Shown here one piece after another: positions 5,311-5,460 of a stretch of 5,460 bases of DNA. The translations under genes were made by a program, and so were the position numbers. Source of the stretch: Gammaproteobacteria bacterium (GTDB taxonomy: Bacteria; Aquificota; Aquificia; Aquificales; QOAS01); contig QOAS01000176.1 of assembly GCA_003972855.1 (NCBI GenBank), positions 1 through 5,460 on the forward strand, in the 5' to 3' direction. Positions within the stretch are counted from its first letter, which is position 1. Every line of letters begins with the position of its first letter. The notes under the pieces are model-generated. The model saw only the letters and a program-made list of their open reading frames with translations. It had not been told where the DNA came from and searched no databases.

Positions 5311-5460
5311 AATTCCCTTTTCTATCCTTTCCAAAGCTTCGGTTAAAACCTTTTCGTCGTGGGCGGTGCTTAAAAACCACGCTTCAAACTGGGAAGGAGG
5401 TATTAAAACACCATTTTTGAGGAGTTTTTTAAAGAACCTCGCAAATAGTTTTAAATCCGA
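5299..5460 (-). CDS. hemL: glutamate-1-semialdehyde 2,1-aminomutase, C-terminal part
   Basis: The last 53 residues plus TAG stop of a - strand gene whose start lies beyond the right edge. The translation contains FARFFKKLLKNGVLIPPSQF followed by EAWFLSTAHDEK, which matches the conserved C-terminal block of HemL (FFxxLLExGVYLxPSxFEAxFxSxAH) closely. HemL is a cytosolic PLP enzyme that turns glutamate-1-semialdehyde into 5-aminolevulinate, the second step of the C5 route to haem and other tetrapyrroles. The PLP lysine and most of the enzyme are outside the window, so integrity cannot be judged. The frame is uninterrupted to the edge. The stop codon shares bases with the stop of the convergent ribbon-helix-helix gene. 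Confidence 0.9.
   Translation of the reverse strand, partial: SDLKLFARFFKKLLKNGVLIPPSQFEAWFLSTAHDEKVLTEALERIEKGIKEL

Noticed and set aside
1..5460. A hidden defence, mobile or biosynthetic system
   Set aside because: Every gene is a housekeeping or regulatory type with uniform composition; no nuclease, transposase, integrase, toxin, repeat array or att-like duplication was seen.

Overview
The window looks like a compact stretch of chromosome from a thermophilic bacterium, possibly of the Aquificota. The reasons are proteins rich in Glu, Lys and Ile, arginine encoded almost wholly by AGA/AGG in several genes, very short or negative gene spacing, and housekeeping proteins of the type seen in hyperthermophilic chemolithotrophs. 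The lineage is an inference by eye, without any search. I see no insertion sequence, phage gene, CRISPR array, tRNA or rRNA.

Layout. On the + strand, the window opens inside an RlmI-type rRNA methyltransferase (its N-terminal end lies off the left edge). It is followed after 19 nt by leuD (isopropylmalate dehydratase small subunit), then after a 74-nt AT-rich gap by trxA (thioredoxin), and 11 nt later by a membrane-anchored PilZ protein with an intact cyclic-di-GMP motif. On the - strand, converging on the PilZ gene, is a peptidase-U32 family protein of the TrhP (YegQ) tRNA-hydroxylation type. Divergent from it across 85 nt is a + strand integral membrane protein with the site-2-protease (M50, YwhC-like) layout but a ruined zinc/catalytic motif. 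Next, with its own promoter-like sequence and a strong ribosome binding site, is a small ribbon-helix-helix-like protein with a basic N-terminal and an acidic C-terminal tail. The window closes with the 3' end of hemL (glutamate-1-semialdehyde aminomutase) on the - strand.

How it fits together. Most genes are independent housekeeping functions: ribosome and tRNA modification, leucine synthesis, redox balance and tetrapyrrole synthesis. They do not form an obvious single pathway. The least ordinary items are the M50-fold protein that has lost HExxH, the PilZ protein behind trxA, and the ribbon-helix-helix protein behind a promoter with a nearly pure T spacer. At both convergent junctions the two stop codons overlap in the same four bases (CTAA), each with a small inverted repeat around it. 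I did not find convincing evidence for a new multi-gene system; the pseudoprotease is the best lead.
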